The position numbers and the translations under genes are program-made. 64,000 nucleotides of DNA from JACCTU01 sp963848525 (GTDB lineage Bacteria; Actinomycetota; Thermoleophilia; Gaiellales; Gaiellaceae). Every line of letters starts with the position of its first letter. Position 1 is the first letter of the stretch. This document shows, piece after piece, positions 8,892 to 17,398 of this stretch. The stretch lies in the NCBI GenBank assembly GCA_963848525.1, contig CAWKDZ010000002.1:496001-560000 (forward strand), read 5' to 3'. The notes under the pieces are model-generated. The model did no database searches. It worked only from the letters and a program-made list of their open reading frames with translations, and was not told where the DNA came from.

Positions 8892-11087
8892 CTATGTGAG
8901 GCCGAGGGAGCGCAGCGAGAGGACGCCGCGGGCGCGGTCCCACGCCGAGAGCTGGCGGCGGAGGCCCCGCTCGAGCCGGCGCAGCTCGCGGCGGGCGCGC
9001 CGCGCCGCGTCCGGCGCCCCGGCCGGTGGGCCGTAGCGGGCCGCCTCGACCGCGTCCACGAACCGCGCGGGGTCGACGCCGGCCTCGGCGCGGACGAGCG
9101 CCCCGAGCTCGGCGACCGTCGCGCTGGCCGGCACGTCGAGGCGCTGGTCGGCGAGGAACTCGCTCAGCTCACGACGGCAGGCGGCAGCGATCCGTCGCGG
9201 ATCCTTGGTCAGGTAGCGCGACCGCCGGAGCACGAGCTTGAGCAGCGCGATGCCTGCCGCCAGTCCGAGGGCGGCGAGCGCGAGCAGGCGGAGCAGGCTG
9301 CCCTGGGAGTCGCCGGCCTGCGCAATCGGCACGTCGCCCGGCACGTCGCGCCCGCGGCCGGCGACGGTGTCGCCACGGTCGAGGTTGAAGGACGACGCCC
9401 CGGTCCCACCCAGCGCGGCGACGGCGGCCGCCACGGCCGCCGGGTTGAACCCGACCGACGCCGCGGTGTACGCCCCGCTGAGCTCGCCGCGCCCGGGCGT
9501 CGGATCGAACGGAAGCCACCCGTAGCCGCGGAACCAGACCTCGACCCAGGTGTGCGCGTCGCGGTCGGTGACCGTCCACCGATCGTCCTCCTGGTCGTAG
9601 CTGCCGCTCACGAACCCCGCGCCGATCCGTGCGGGGATGCCCAGGTAGCGGAGCATCAGCGCCATCGAGCCGGCGAAGAACTGGCAATGGCCCCGGCGCG
9701 TGCGGGTCAGAAACTCGACGAGCGGCGGCGTCCTGCCGCGGAGCTCGGGGTCCTCGTCGTACGTGAACGTGCCGCTGTCGCGGAAGTACGTTTCGAGCGC
9801 GACGGCGGCCGCGTACGGGCTCGGTGCGTCGCCGGCGATCTCGAGCGCGCGCCGGTAGAGCGGCCGGTACTCCGACAACCGCGGGTTCTCCTGGAGGATC
9901 AGGGCCATCTCCCGCCGCTGGTCAGGGCTGCCGAAGGCCGGCGAGGGCGGCGTGTCGTACCGGGTCTGGACGACGCGGTGCCGGTCGAGGCGCTGCGGAT
10001 AGATCGGGCGGGAGGCGGCGAGCGCGGCCGGCGAGGGCCGCGGCGCCCAGCTCCAGGCCGTGTACGTCGTGCCCTGCGGGACGTAGCCGTTCGCGAAGGC
10101 CGTGCCGGTCTCCTGGTAGAGGATCGGGCCGAGGTCGCCGACGTCGTAGCGCACGGGCACGCTCGCGCCGATCAGGTGCCGGTCCTGGAGCGCCTCGACC
10201 GTCACCCGCGCGCGCAGTTGCCGGTCCTCCCGTCGCGCCGCGGGCGGGAGCAGCGGGTCGGTGCTCGGACCGAGTTGGACCGGCAGCCGCGACTCAAGCC
10301 AGTTGTCGCCGTTGAACGTGTCGAGCGTCGTCGCGCGCCAGTAGCGCGAGACGGGCGGCGCCTCGATCGTCAGGACGGTCGTCCGCTTCGCGGGGAAGAC
10401 GATCCTGTTGTACGACGAGTTCCACACGTACTCGACACTCGTCGGGACGTCGCTGCGCGTCGACGGCTCCCACGTCTCCCAGCGCAGGAAGGCGCCTTTC
10501 GCGACCGCGGGCACGCTTGCCAGGGCGACGGCGGCGAGCACGACGACGCCGGCGGCGACTCCCGCCTGGCGTACGCGCGCACTGCCCGACAGAGCGGCGA
10601 TCACGACCAGGGCCGCGGCGAGGATCACCGCGCCGCGCCCGAACGTGTTCGAGCTGGTCAGGAGCGTCGTGGGCCACGCGGCGCCGGCGACGAGGAGGCC
10701 GGCCGCGAGCACCGCACGCCGCTCGGCGACGGCCAGCGAGACCGCGAGCGTGAAGCCGAGCACGGCCAGCACGACGAGCCCGTGCATCAGCGGCTGCGCA
10801 GCTGCGTCGAACGGGAGCGCGACGTCGTAGTAGAGGTAGAAGCCGTCGACGAAGCGGTCCCACGCCTCCCCGGGCCGCCAGGTGCCCGAGGCGTAGCGCA
10901 CGCCGACGAGCCCCGCGACCGCTGCGGCGGCGAAGCGGAGGCGTCGCGTCGGCAGGAGCGCGGGGACGACGCCGACGAGGAGCGCCCAGGCGAACAGCTC
11001 GCGCGCCGCCGCCTCGTCCTCGAGCCGCAGCCAGCTCCAGACGAGCACGACCGCGGCGAGCGCGCCGAGCAGACCGGTCCTACGCAC
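8892..11087 (-). CDS. Membrane transglutaminase-like protein (TgpA family)
   Basis: 731 residues. N-terminal block of about six membrane helices (to roughly residue 210), an extracytoplasmic region, a transglutaminase-like core, one more membrane helix (SLLRLLALAALGLAAGIALL) and a C-terminal DUF4129-like cytoplasmic tail. The catalytic triad is visible: C468 in RGHCQFFAGS, H512 in DAHTWVEVW and D528 in FDPTPG. With the adjacent DUF58 and MoxR genes it forms a set found in many bacteria. Its physiological role is unproven. The start overlaps the DUF58 stop by 8 bp. Confidence 0.88.
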   Translation of the reverse strand: MRRTGLLGALAAVVLVWSWLRLEDEAAARELFAWALLVGVVPALLPTRRLRFAAAAVAGLVGVRYASGTWRPGEAWDRFVDGFYLYYDVALPFDAAAQPLMHGLVVLAVLGFTLAVSLAVAERRAVLAAGLLVAGAAWPTTLLTSSNTFGRGAVILAAALVVIAALSGSARVRQAGVAAGVVVLAAVALASVPAVAKGAFLRWETWEPSTRSDVPTSVEYVWNSSYNRIVFPAKRTTVLTIEAPPVSRYWRATTLDTFNGDNWLESRLPVQLGPSTDPLLPPAARREDRQLRARVTVEALQDRHLIGASVPVRYDVGDLGPILYQETGTAFANGYVPQGTTYTAWSWAPRPSPAALAASRPIYPQRLDRHRVVQTRYDTPPSPAFGSPDQRREMALILQENPRLSEYRPLYRRALEIAGDAPSPYAAAVALETYFRDSGTFTYDEDPELRGRTPPLVEFLTRTRRGHCQFFAGSMALMLRYLGIPARIGAGFVSGSYDQEDDRWTVTDRDAHTWVEVWFRGYGWLPFDPTPGRGELSGAYTAASVGFNPAAVAAAVAALGGTGASSFNLDRGDTVAGRGRDVPGDVPIAQAGDSQGSLLRLLALAALGLAAGIALLKLVLRRSRYLTKDPRRIAAACRRELSEFLADQRLDVPASATVAELGALVRAEAGVDPARFVDAVEAARYGPPAGAPDAARRARRELRRLERGLRRQLSAWDRARGVLSLRSLGLT

Positions 11088-12285
11088 GCGCGGCCTCCAG
11101 GGTCGCGGCCCCGGCCGAGAGCACGGCGGCGAGATCGTCGCCTTCGCGCAGCACGGCGACGGGTACGCCCGACGCCTGCAACCTCAGCAGCCCGGGCTCG
11201 CGCGAGCGCGGTGCCCCGACGAACGTCGGCGCGTCCACGAACACGACCGAGACACGCCGCTGCGCGAGATGGCGATGGATGGCGCGCTCGACGAGGGCGG
11301 GATCGAGCCGAGACGTGACGAGCGCCAGCTCGTAGGCCCGTGACGCGGGGCCGGAGTCGTCGGCGAGCAGCGCGGCGAGCGGCAGGCGGCCGGTCGCCTC
11401 GACCGCCGCAAGCGTCTCGAGCGCGTCGCGCCAGTCGCCCGTGTACGTCTGCACGCGGACGACCTCCTGCCGCAGCGAGTTGACGACGAGCACCGCGCGC
11501 CGGTCGCGCCACACCTGCGCCCGAAGCAGCGAGCCTGCGGCACGGACCTGCGCGTCGAAGCTCCGGCCCGCCACGGCCGCAGCGTGCGCGTCGAGCACGA
11601 TCGCGACCTCGTCCCGCGGCTCGTCCTGCAGCTCCTTGACCATCAGCTGCCCTCGCCGCGCGGTCGACTTCCAGTGCACCTTGCGCAGCGACTCGCCCTC
11701 CTCGTACTCGCGCACGCTGTGCACGTCGAAGCCCGCGGGGCGTCTGAGCAGCAGTCGGCGGCCGTGGTGGGCACGCGGTCCGCTCTCGGAGAAGAGCACG
11801 TCGAGGTCGACGATCCGCGGCAGCACGAGCAAGGCGCCCTGGACGGGCAGTGGGACGGACGCCCGCTCGAGCCCGAACGGGTCCTCGATCACAGCCTCGG
11901 CTTCGTCGACGGCGTAGCGTCCCCGCGGCAGCTCGCGCAGGACGATCCGTCCCCGCAGCAGCCGCCCTTCGCGCCTGAGTGCGATCCGGTGCTCCCCGAG
12001 CTTCGCAATTCGCTCGACGACCGTGGCAGTGGCCAGGCCGAGGAAGCGCCTCGGCTCGAGCTCCACGTCGACGACGACGTCGTCGCCCTCGACGTGCTCG
12101 GACGCCGCGGCCCGCCGGCGGTAGCCCATCGGCGTCGCGGCGAGGTGCACGCTGAGCGCGGCGACGAGCACGGCGGCGAGAAAGCCGAGCGCGACCGGGT
12201 AGAGCACGTTCGACCCGAACGCCCACGCCGCGACGTAGAGCGCGCCGCCGAGGACGAGGAGCAGGCGCCCGCGCGGGGTCAGCAT
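11080..12285 (-). CDS. DUF58 domain protein
   Basis: 401 residues: two N-terminal membrane helices (LLLVLGGALYVAAWAFGS and LGFLAAVLVAALSVHLA), a beta-rich middle, and the DUF58 signature VREYEEGESLRKVHWKSTA near residue 200. A vWA-like Rossmann segment (EVAIVLDAHAAA) follows. DUF58 proteins are usually encoded beside MoxR ATPases and transglutaminases, as here, and probably act as their membrane-anchored partner. Molecular function not known. Confidence 0.87.
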   Translation of the reverse strand: MLTPRGRLLLVLGGALYVAAWAFGSNVLYPVALGFLAAVLVAALSVHLAATPMGYRRRAAASEHVEGDDVVVDVELEPRRFLGLATATVVERIAKLGEHRIALRREGRLLRGRIVLRELPRGRYAVDEAEAVIEDPFGLERASVPLPVQGALLVLPRIVDLDVLFSESGPRAHHGRRLLLRRPAGFDVHSVREYEEGESLRKVHWKSTARRGQLMVKELQDEPRDEVAIVLDAHAAAVAGRSFDAQVRAAGSLLRAQVWRDRRAVLVVNSLRQEVVRVQTYTGDWRDALETLAAVEATGRLPLAALLADDSGPASRAYELALVTSRLDPALVERAIHRHLAQRRVSVVFVDAPTFVGAPRSREPGLLRLQASGVPVAVLREGDDLAAVLSAGAATLEAARA

Positions 12286-12287
12286 GG

Positions 12288-13256
12288 CTAGACGGGGACC
12301 GGCGTCTTCTCGAGCGCGTCGCGGACGAGCTCGGGGCCCGTCGTCCCGGCCGCGCGCGCTTCCGGCGCGACGATCAGGCGGTGCGCGAGCACGGGCTCGG
12401 CGACCGCCTTGACGTCGTCCGGCGAAAGGAAGTCGCGGCCGTCGGCGAGCGCGCGCGCCTTGGCGACGCGCACCAGCGCGATCCCTGCCCGCGGGCTGCC
12501 GCCGAGGTAGAGGCGCGAGTCGCCCCGCGTGTGCCGGAGGAGCGCGACGACGTAGCGGTTGACGCTCTCCTCGACGTAGATCCGCTGCGCCTCCTCGACG
12601 AGCGCGAGGATCTCGGCCCCGTTGGTAACCGGCTCCAGCAGCTCGAGCGGCGAGCCCGAGGTCTGCTCGGTCAGCATCCGGGCCTCCGCGGCGAGCGTCG
12701 GGTATCCGATCGCGACCCGCAGCGCGAAGCGGTCGAGCTGGGCCTCAGGGAGCGGGTACGTCCCCTCGTACTCGATCGGGTTCTGCGTCGCCATGACCAT
12801 GAAGGGCAGCGCCAGCTCGTAGGAGACGCCGTCGATCGTGACCTGGCGCTCCTGCATGCACTCGAGCAGGGCCGACTGGGTCTTCGGCGAGGCGCGATTG
12901 ATCTCGTCGACGAGCAGGAGGTTGGCGAACACAGGCCCGGGCCGGAACTCGAACTCGTTCGAGGCCTGGCTGAAGACGTTGACGCCCGTGACGTCCGAGG
13001 GCAAGAGGTCGGGCGTGAACTGGAGGCGCGAGAACTGGACATCGAGCGAACGCGCGAGCGCCTTCGCCAGCGTCGTCTTGCCGACGCCGGGCAGGTCCTC
13101 GATGATCAGATGCCCTTCGGCGACGAGGCCGAGCACGACCAGGCGCAGCGTCTCCTCGGGTGCGTGCACGACGCGCTGGAGGTTCTCGACGATCGACCCC
13201 ATCGCGCGCGCGGCGTCCTCGACGGCGACGGCGGGTTGCCTACCGATCGCGTCCAT
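12288..13256 (-). CDS. MoxR-family AAA+ ATPase
   Basis: 322 residues. Walker A GVGKTTLAKALAR near residue 57, Walker B LLLVDEINRASPKTQ near residue 113, sensor 1 MVMATQNP and the MoxR-typical GTYPLPEAQLDRF. Members act as chaperone-like ATPases that activate von Willebrand/DUF58 partners; the DUF58 gene is 2 nt downstream. The 5' end overlaps coaBC by 17 bp; an internal Met at residue 19 is an alternative start. Confidence 0.92.
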   Translation of the reverse strand: MDAIGRQPAVAVEDAARAMGSIVENLQRVVHAPEETLRLVVLGLVAEGHLIIEDLPGVGKTTLAKALARSLDVQFSRLQFTPDLLPSDVTGVNVFSQASNEFEFRPGPVFANLLLVDEINRASPKTQSALLECMQERQVTIDGVSYELALPFMVMATQNPIEYEGTYPLPEAQLDRFALRVAIGYPTLAAEARMLTEQTSGSPLELLEPVTNGAEILALVEEAQRIYVEESVNRYVVALLRHTRGDSRLYLGGSPRAGIALVRVAKARALADGRDFLSPDDVKAVAEPVLAHRLIVAPEARAAGTTGPELVRDALEKTPVPV

Positions 13257-14409
13257 CCCGCTCCTCGAGCAGCCTCGCGATCTCGTCCACGACTGCGCCC
13301 GCGATCGCGCGCTTCGGGGCCTTCGCGATCCTGCGCTCGCTCGCCGGGGTCACCAGCACCACCTCGTTGTCGTCGCTGTCGAAGCCGATGTCACTGCGTG
13401 ATACGTCGTTGAAGACGACGAGGTTCGCGTTCTTGTCGGCGAGCTTCAGGCGGGCGCGCTCGAGCCCGGCTCCGGACTCGGCCGCGAACCCGACCAGCAG
13501 CGCGCCCGTGTCGCGCTCGCCGAGCGTGCGGAGCACGTCGACCGTCGGCTCGAGCTCGAGCGTCCAGGTCGAGTCGTCCTTCCCGCGCTTGCCCGCGATC
13601 GCCGCCGCCGGCCGGTAGTCGGCGACCGCGGCGGCCATCACGACGACGTCGGCCTCGTCCGCGCGTTCGAGCACCTCGCGCTCGACGTCTTCGGCCCTCG
13701 GCGCCTGGACGAGCTCGACGCCGACGGGCGGCGGGACGGCGAGGTTCGACGCGACGAGCGTCACGTCCGCGCCCCGCCGTCGCGCTTCCTCGGCGAGGGC
13801 GACGCCCATGCGACCGGACGAGCGGTTGCCGACGAAGCGCACGTCGTCGAGCGGCTCGCGCGTGCCTCCGGCCGTGACGAGGACGCGAAGGCCCCGGAGC
13901 TGCTCGCGCTTGGCGAGCAGGTCGGCGCACACCGCGTAGATCTCCTCGGGCTCGGACATCCGCCCCACGCCCCACTCGCCTTCGGCCAGCTCGCCCTCGT
14001 CAGGCCCGACGACCTCGACGCCGCGCGCACGCAGTGCCGCCGCGTTCGCCTGCGTCGCGGCGTGCGACCACATGCGCGGGTTCATCGCCGGCGCGACGAC
14101 GAGCGGCCCCCGGTGCGCGAGCGCCGCTTCGGTGACGAGGTTGTCCGCGATCCCCTGCGCCAGCTTCGCGAGCGTGTTCGCGGTCAGCGGCGCGATCACA
14201 TAGAGGTCGGCGCGCGTCAGGTGGGCGTACAGGTCCTCGCGGGGCTCGCGCCGAGCGAGCGCAAAGAACGTCTCCCGGCGCACGAAGCGATCGGCTCCGT
14301 CCGTAACCAGCGGGATCACCTCGTGACCCGCCTTGACGAGCAGCCGAACGAGCTCGCAGCTCTTGTACGCCGCGATACCGCCGGTCACCCCGACAAGGAT
14401 GCGTGCCAC
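13240..14409 (-). CDS. coaBC: Bifunctional phosphopantothenoylcysteine decarboxylase/phosphopantothenate-cysteine ligase
   Basis: Two steps of coenzyme A synthesis. N-terminal flavoprotein domain (ARILVGVTGGIAAYKS, APLTANTLAKLAQGIADN, PAMNPRMW around residues 100-110) and C-terminal CTP-dependent ligase domain (VTAGGTREPLDDVRF, SSGRMGVALAEEA, AAAVADYRP). 389 residues from a GTG at 14409 (VARILVGV); an ATG 24 nt further upstream is possible but neither has a good ribosome binding site. Position after rpoZ is the standard actinobacterial order. Confidence 0.95.
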   Translation of the reverse strand: MARILVGVTGGIAAYKSCELVRLLVKAGHEVIPLVTDGADRFVRRETFFALARREPREDLYAHLTRADLYVIAPLTANTLAKLAQGIADNLVTEAALAHRGPLVVAPAMNPRMWSHAATQANAAALRARGVEVVGPDEGELAEGEWGVGRMSEPEEIYAVCADLLAKREQLRGLRVLVTAGGTREPLDDVRFVGNRSSGRMGVALAEEARRRGADVTLVASNLAVPPPVGVELVQAPRAEDVEREVLERADEADVVVMAAAVADYRPAAAIAGKRGKDDSTWTLELEPTVDVLRTLGERDTGALLVGFAAESGAGLERARLKLADKNANLVVFNDVSRSDIGFDSDDNEVVLVTPASERRIAKAPKRAIAGAVVDEIARLLEERDGRDR

Positions 14410-14525
14410 GCGCACATTCTGCCGACGAACCATGGGCGGAAACGCCGGGCGGCGGCCGGAGGCGGGCGGGGGGGTGGGCGGGCCGCCGGGAGGCCTACCG
14501 ACAGCCGATGGTCAGCGTGGGTCCC

Positions 14526-14555
14526 TATCCGAAATAGCGCGAGCTATTTCGGATA
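14526..14555 (-). terminator. 13-bp hairpin spanning the rpoZ stop codon
   Basis: Perfect 13-bp stem (arms TATCCGAAATAGC and GCTATTTCGGATA) with a GCGA tetraloop. It contains the last rpoZ codons and the stop. No T-run follows on the minus strand, so it may be an RNA-stabilising or factor-assisted stop signal rather than a classical terminator. Confidence 0.55.
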
Positions 14556-14775
14556 CTTGTACTCGATCATCCCCTCGGAGACTTCCTCCAGGGACATGGT
14601 CAAGTAGTTCTTCGAGCGCGACTCCACGAGCGGCGGCGGGAAGTCCTCGAAGGTGCCCTCACCGAGCTGCTGGTAGTAGTTGTTGATCTGGCGAGCCCGC
14701 TTGGCTGCGACGATCACGAGCGCGTAGCGCGAGTCGACGTTGTCCAGCAGCTCGATCGATGCGAGGATGAATCAC
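14544..14775 (-). CDS. rpoZ: RNA polymerase omega subunit, one-base frameshift
   Basis: Omega subunit that stabilises the beta' subunit. Read across frames: VIHPRIDELLDN, then DNVDSRYALVIVAAKRARQI, then NNYYQQLGEG and NYLTMSLEEVSEGMIEYKYPK, about 76 residues and typical of actinobacterial omega. The first seven codons are in a different frame from the rest; removing one base at about 14754 joins them. GTG at 14775 overlaps the gmk stop as GTGA, which fixes the start. No single open frame covers the gene, so automatic callers may miss it. Confidence 0.88.
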
Positions 14776-15371
14776 GGGCCATGGTAGCGGCAGCCGTCGC
14801 AAGAGCGCCCTCGGACCAGGCCGGAAAGCTCCTCCGCCGCCCGCTCGACCTCGTCGTTGACGATCAAGTGGTCGCACTGCTCCGCCTGCTCGAGCTGACG
14901 GCGCGCGAGCGCGACTCGCTCGTCGATCTCGCCGCTCGACTCGGTCGCCCGCTCGCGCAGCCGACGCTCGAGCTCGTCGAGGTCGGGCGCGGCGATGAAG
15001 ACGAGCACGGCGTCCGGGACCCGGCCCTTGACCGCGAGTGCGCCGTTCGGCTCCAGCTCCAGCAGCGGCGTGCGCCCGTCGTCCCGGATCCGGTCGAGCT
15101 CCGACCAGAGCGTGCCCGACCGCTGACCCCAGGGGAAGACGTAGTACTCGAGGAACTCGCCCTCGGCGAGGCGGCGGTCGAACTCGTCGTCCGGGATGAA
15201 CCAGTAGTGGACGCCGTCGGTCTCCCCCGGGCGGCGTTCCCGGGTCGTCGCCGAAACCGCGAGGGCGACCTCGGGCACGCGCCGGAGCAGCTCCTGGACA
15301 AGCGTTCCCTTGCCGGCACCCGATGTGCCGGTGATCACGAGAACTGGGGGTCTAGCGGTTGAAGAGGCCAA
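14772..15371 (-). CDS. gmk: Guanylate kinase
   Basis: Phosphorylates GMP to GDP. P-loop TGTSGAGKGTLVQELL near residue 14, the GMP-binding SATTRERRPGETDGVHYWF and FLEYYVF segments, and the Asp/Glu-rich lid. 199 residues, slightly longer at the C-terminus than average (RSCDGCRYHG tail). Start is a TTG at 15371 inside the end of mihF; no ATG or GTG lies between it and the P-loop except a GTG too close to the motif. The chain mihF-gmk-rpoZ-coaBC is the conserved actinobacterial order. Confidence 0.95.
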   Translation of the reverse strand: MASSTARPPVLVITGTSGAGKGTLVQELLRRVPEVALAVSATTRERRPGETDGVHYWFIPDDEFDRRLAEGEFLEYYVFPWGQRSGTLWSELDRIRDDGRTPLLELEPNGALAVKGRVPDAVLVFIAAPDLDELERRLRERATESSGEIDERVALARRQLEQAEQCDHLIVNDEVERAAEELSGLVRGRSCDGCRYHGP

Positions 15372-15681
15372 CGAGCTCCGCCCGCTGCCGCTCGGACAAG
15401 CCTCCGACCGTCTTCGCCTGGCTGATCCGGGCCTGGTTGAGGAAGCGAGCGGCCTTGACGCGGCCGAATTTCGGGACGGCCATCAAGATGTCGAAGACCT
15501 TCGCGGTCTCGACGTACTCGGGGGGATTGCGCAGGATCTGATCGATGCGCACGCGGCCGTCCTTGAGATCCTTCTTCAACTTCGCGCGCTTGACCCTGAT
15601 GTCGTTCGCCCGTTTGAGCGCTTCCATTCGCTGGTCCAGTGAACGCAGCGGTGCTTGCGCCTGGGTCTTGGGCGAAACCAT
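15352..15681 (-). CDS. mihF: Integration host factor, actinobacterial type
   Basis: 109-residue DNA-binding protein of the actinobacterial IHF family. Typical features: basic helix ALKRANDIRVKRAKLKKDLK, then VFDILMAVPKFGRVKAARFL, a helix-hairpin-helix-like DNA-binding segment, and KTVGGLSERQRAELVGLF. ATG at 15681 chosen because upstream in-frame codons are not family-like. A good promoter lies just upstream, giving a leader of only a few nucleotides. Usually pyrF precedes mihF; here pyrF is absent. Confidence 0.92.
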   Translation of the reverse strand: MVSPKTQAQAPLRSLDQRMEALKRANDIRVKRAKLKKDLKDGRVRIDQILRNPPEYVETAKVFDILMAVPKFGRVKAARFLNQARISQAKTVGGLSERQRAELVGLFNR

Positions 15682-15689
15682 GGCGCGGG

Positions 15690-15717
15690 AGTCTAACAAC
15701 TCGTCAGAGCAATACAA
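15690..15717 (-). promoter_or_regulatory. Promoter of mihF-gmk-rpoZ
   Basis: TTGTAT (15712-15717) and TAGACT (15690-15695) on the minus strand with a 16-nt spacer. The -10 box ends 9 nt before the mihF ATG, so the leader is 0-3 nt. Confidence 0.5.
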
Positions 15718-15783
15718 GCTCAACGAAAGCGCCCGCTTTGCAGGTGTTTCGAAGTGCGTGAGCAGACGCTTACGCGCGTTGTC

Positions 15784-16626
15784 CTACTGTTGTCCAACCA
15801 GGTGGTGCGCGACTCCGCGTGCATCGTCGACATTTGCATAGCCGCGTTGCACACATTCGTCCGCGAGCTCCGCGCGCACGCGCGTCGCCGCGTCGGGGTC
15901 CGCGAACAAGATCGTGCCGAGTGCGACGGCCGCCGCGCCGGCCGCGATCAAGTCGAGCGCGTCGCGTCCGGACCGCACTCCGCCCATGCCGACGATCGGC
16001 AGCGACGTGGCGCGGGCGCACGCGTAGACGGCGGCGAGCGCGATCGGCTTCAGCGCGGGGCCCGAGTAGCCGCCGGCGCCTCGCTCGAGCGTCGGCGCGA
16101 GCGTGCGGTCGTCCAGCGTGAGGCCGCGGATCGTGTTCACGAGCGAGAGCCCGTCCGCCCCGGCCGCCTCGACCGCGCGGGCGGTCTCGGCGACGTCCCA
16201 GGCCGCCGGGGAGAGCTTGGCGTAGAGCGGGAGCTCGGTCGCAGCCCGGCAGGCGGCGACGATCTCGGCGGCGGATTCGGGAGCTTCGTCGACGTTTGGG
16301 CAGGAAAGATTGAGCTCGATCGTGACGTCCGCGAGCGCCGCGCTGGTCTCGGCGTAGTCGCCGGCCGTGAAGCCGCCGACGGACACCCAGATCGGCACTC
16401 CGAGCTCCCGGAGCTGGGGGAGGACCTCGCGGACGAAGGCCTCCCGCCCCGCGTTCGCGAGCCCGATCGCGTTCAGCATCCCGTGCTCCGTCTCCGCGAT
16501 CCGGACCGGCACGTTGCCGTCCCGCGGGAGCGGCGTGATCGTCTTCGTCACGAACCCGTCGAGGGAACGGGCGACCTCGGGGGCCGTCAGCGCGTCGAGG
16601 CAGCCCGAGGCGTTAAGCAGCAGCAA
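15784..16626 (-). CDS. pyrD: Dihydroorotate dehydrogenase, catalytic subunit (class 1B)
   Basis: Oxidises dihydroorotate to orotate in pyrimidine synthesis. 280 residues: NASGCLDALTAPEVA, the substrate loop ELNLSCPNVD with the catalytic Cys, LPLYAKLSP, GLSLVNTIRG and the FMN-phosphate site IVGMGGVRSGRDALD. Works with the PyrK-type subunit encoded directly upstream; start is TTG at 16626, overlapping pyrK by 14 bp. The terminal WGNL-type N-terminus of longer homologs is trimmed. Confidence 0.93.
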   Translation of the reverse strand: MLLLNASGCLDALTAPEVARSLDGFVTKTITPLPRDGNVPVRIAETEHGMLNAIGLANAGREAFVREVLPQLRELGVPIWVSVGGFTAGDYAETSAALADVTIELNLSCPNVDEAPESAAEIVAACRAATELPLYAKLSPAAWDVAETARAVEAAGADGLSLVNTIRGLTLDDRTLAPTLERGAGGYSGPALKPIALAAVYACARATSLPIVGMGGVRSGRDALDLIAAGAAAVALGTILFADPDAATRVRAELADECVQRGYANVDDARGVAHHLVGQQ

Positions 16627-17272
16627 GGACCGGGCCCTCCACGCACAGTCGCTTCAGCTCGCCGCCGACCTCGACTGCGCAGCCGTAGCACGCCCCGTAC
16701 CCGCACGCCATCGGGGCCTCCCAGGCGAGCTGCGCGTCGGGCGCGAGCGCCCGGACCGCCTCGAGCATCGGCTCGGGCCCGCACGCGAGGACGTCGTAGC
16801 CGTCGGGCATCGCCTCCGTGACGTAGGTCGGCTCGAGCACGACCTCGGCGTTCGGGACGAGCGCGGCGGCTTCCGCATGCCAGGCCGAGCGGAAGCCGAG
16901 CAGCGCCGGCGGCCCGCCGAGCCGCTCGGAGAGGTACGGGAACGGCGCCACGCCGATCCCGCCGCCGACGAGCAGGGGTCGCGCCACGTCCAGGCGGAAG
17001 CCGTTCCCGAGCGGGCCGAGCACATGGATCCGGTCGCCCGGGTCGGTAGCGCAGAGCGCCCGCGTACCGGGGCCGATCGGGTCGATCAGAAAGCCGAGCT
17101 CGCCGGCCGGCGCGACGCAGAGGCTCATCGGCCGGGGCAGCACGCGCCCGGGCGCCTCGAGCATGAAGAACTGCCCCGGGTCACCCGCGTAAAGCGCTCC
17201 GCGCTTCACGCGGATCAAGTGATACGGCCCCACGCATTCGTTGGCGATGACCGCGACCTGTTCGCGCCTCAT
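16613..17272 (-). CDS. pyrK: Dihydroorotate dehydrogenase electron transfer subunit
   Basis: FAD- and [2Fe-2S]-containing partner that passes electrons from PyrD to NAD+. 219 residues: FAD-binding domain (FFMLEAPGRVLPRPMSLC with the RPxS-type motif), NAD-binding domain (LLVGGGIGVAPFPYLSERL) and a C-terminal cluster of four Cys in ACGYGACYGCAVEV and RLCVEG. Begins 126 nt after carB, beyond two hairpins, so it may have its own promoter or depend on read-through. Confidence 0.92.
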   Translation of the reverse strand: MRREQVAVIANECVGPYHLIRVKRGALYAGDPGQFFMLEAPGRVLPRPMSLCVAPAGELGFLIDPIGPGTRALCATDPGDRIHVLGPLGNGFRLDVARPLLVGGGIGVAPFPYLSERLGGPPALLGFRSAWHAEAAALVPNAEVVLEPTYVTEAMPDGYDVLACGPEPMLEAVRALAPDAQLAWEAPMACGYGACYGCAVEVGGELKRLCVEGPVLAAA

Positions 17273-17304
17273 CCGTCTGGAATCACTTTCGGTCGTGGCC
17301 GGAG

Positions 17305-17319
17305 CCGGGCTTTGCCCGG
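17305..17319. repeat. Intergenic palindrome CCGGGC-TTT-GCCCGG
   Basis: 6-bp stem around TTT in the carB-pyrK gap. The same GGGCTTTGCCCG core recurs at 38117-38129 and 62025-62037, always between genes. Confidence 0.5.
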
Positions 17320-17369
17320 CGGGAGGCCAAGTGCGAGTCGACTCGGCGCATACAAGAAGGAGGGGGCTC

Positions 17370-17398
17370 GTGGGGGAACCACGGGTTCCCCCACGTTT
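17370..17398. terminator. Hairpin after carB
   Basis: Perfect 11-bp stem with a 3-nt loop (17370-17394), immediately 3' of the carB stop. A GTTTTA tract follows on the plus strand, so as a T-run terminator it reads best on the plus strand; on the minus strand it would be a hairpin without U-run. Confidence 0.55.

Noticed and set aside
9552..11318. Long open frame on the plus strand opposite the transglutaminase and DUF58 genes
   Set aside because: Arg/Gly/Ala-rich translation with no domain signal; it mirrors well-supported genes, as expected at this GC content.
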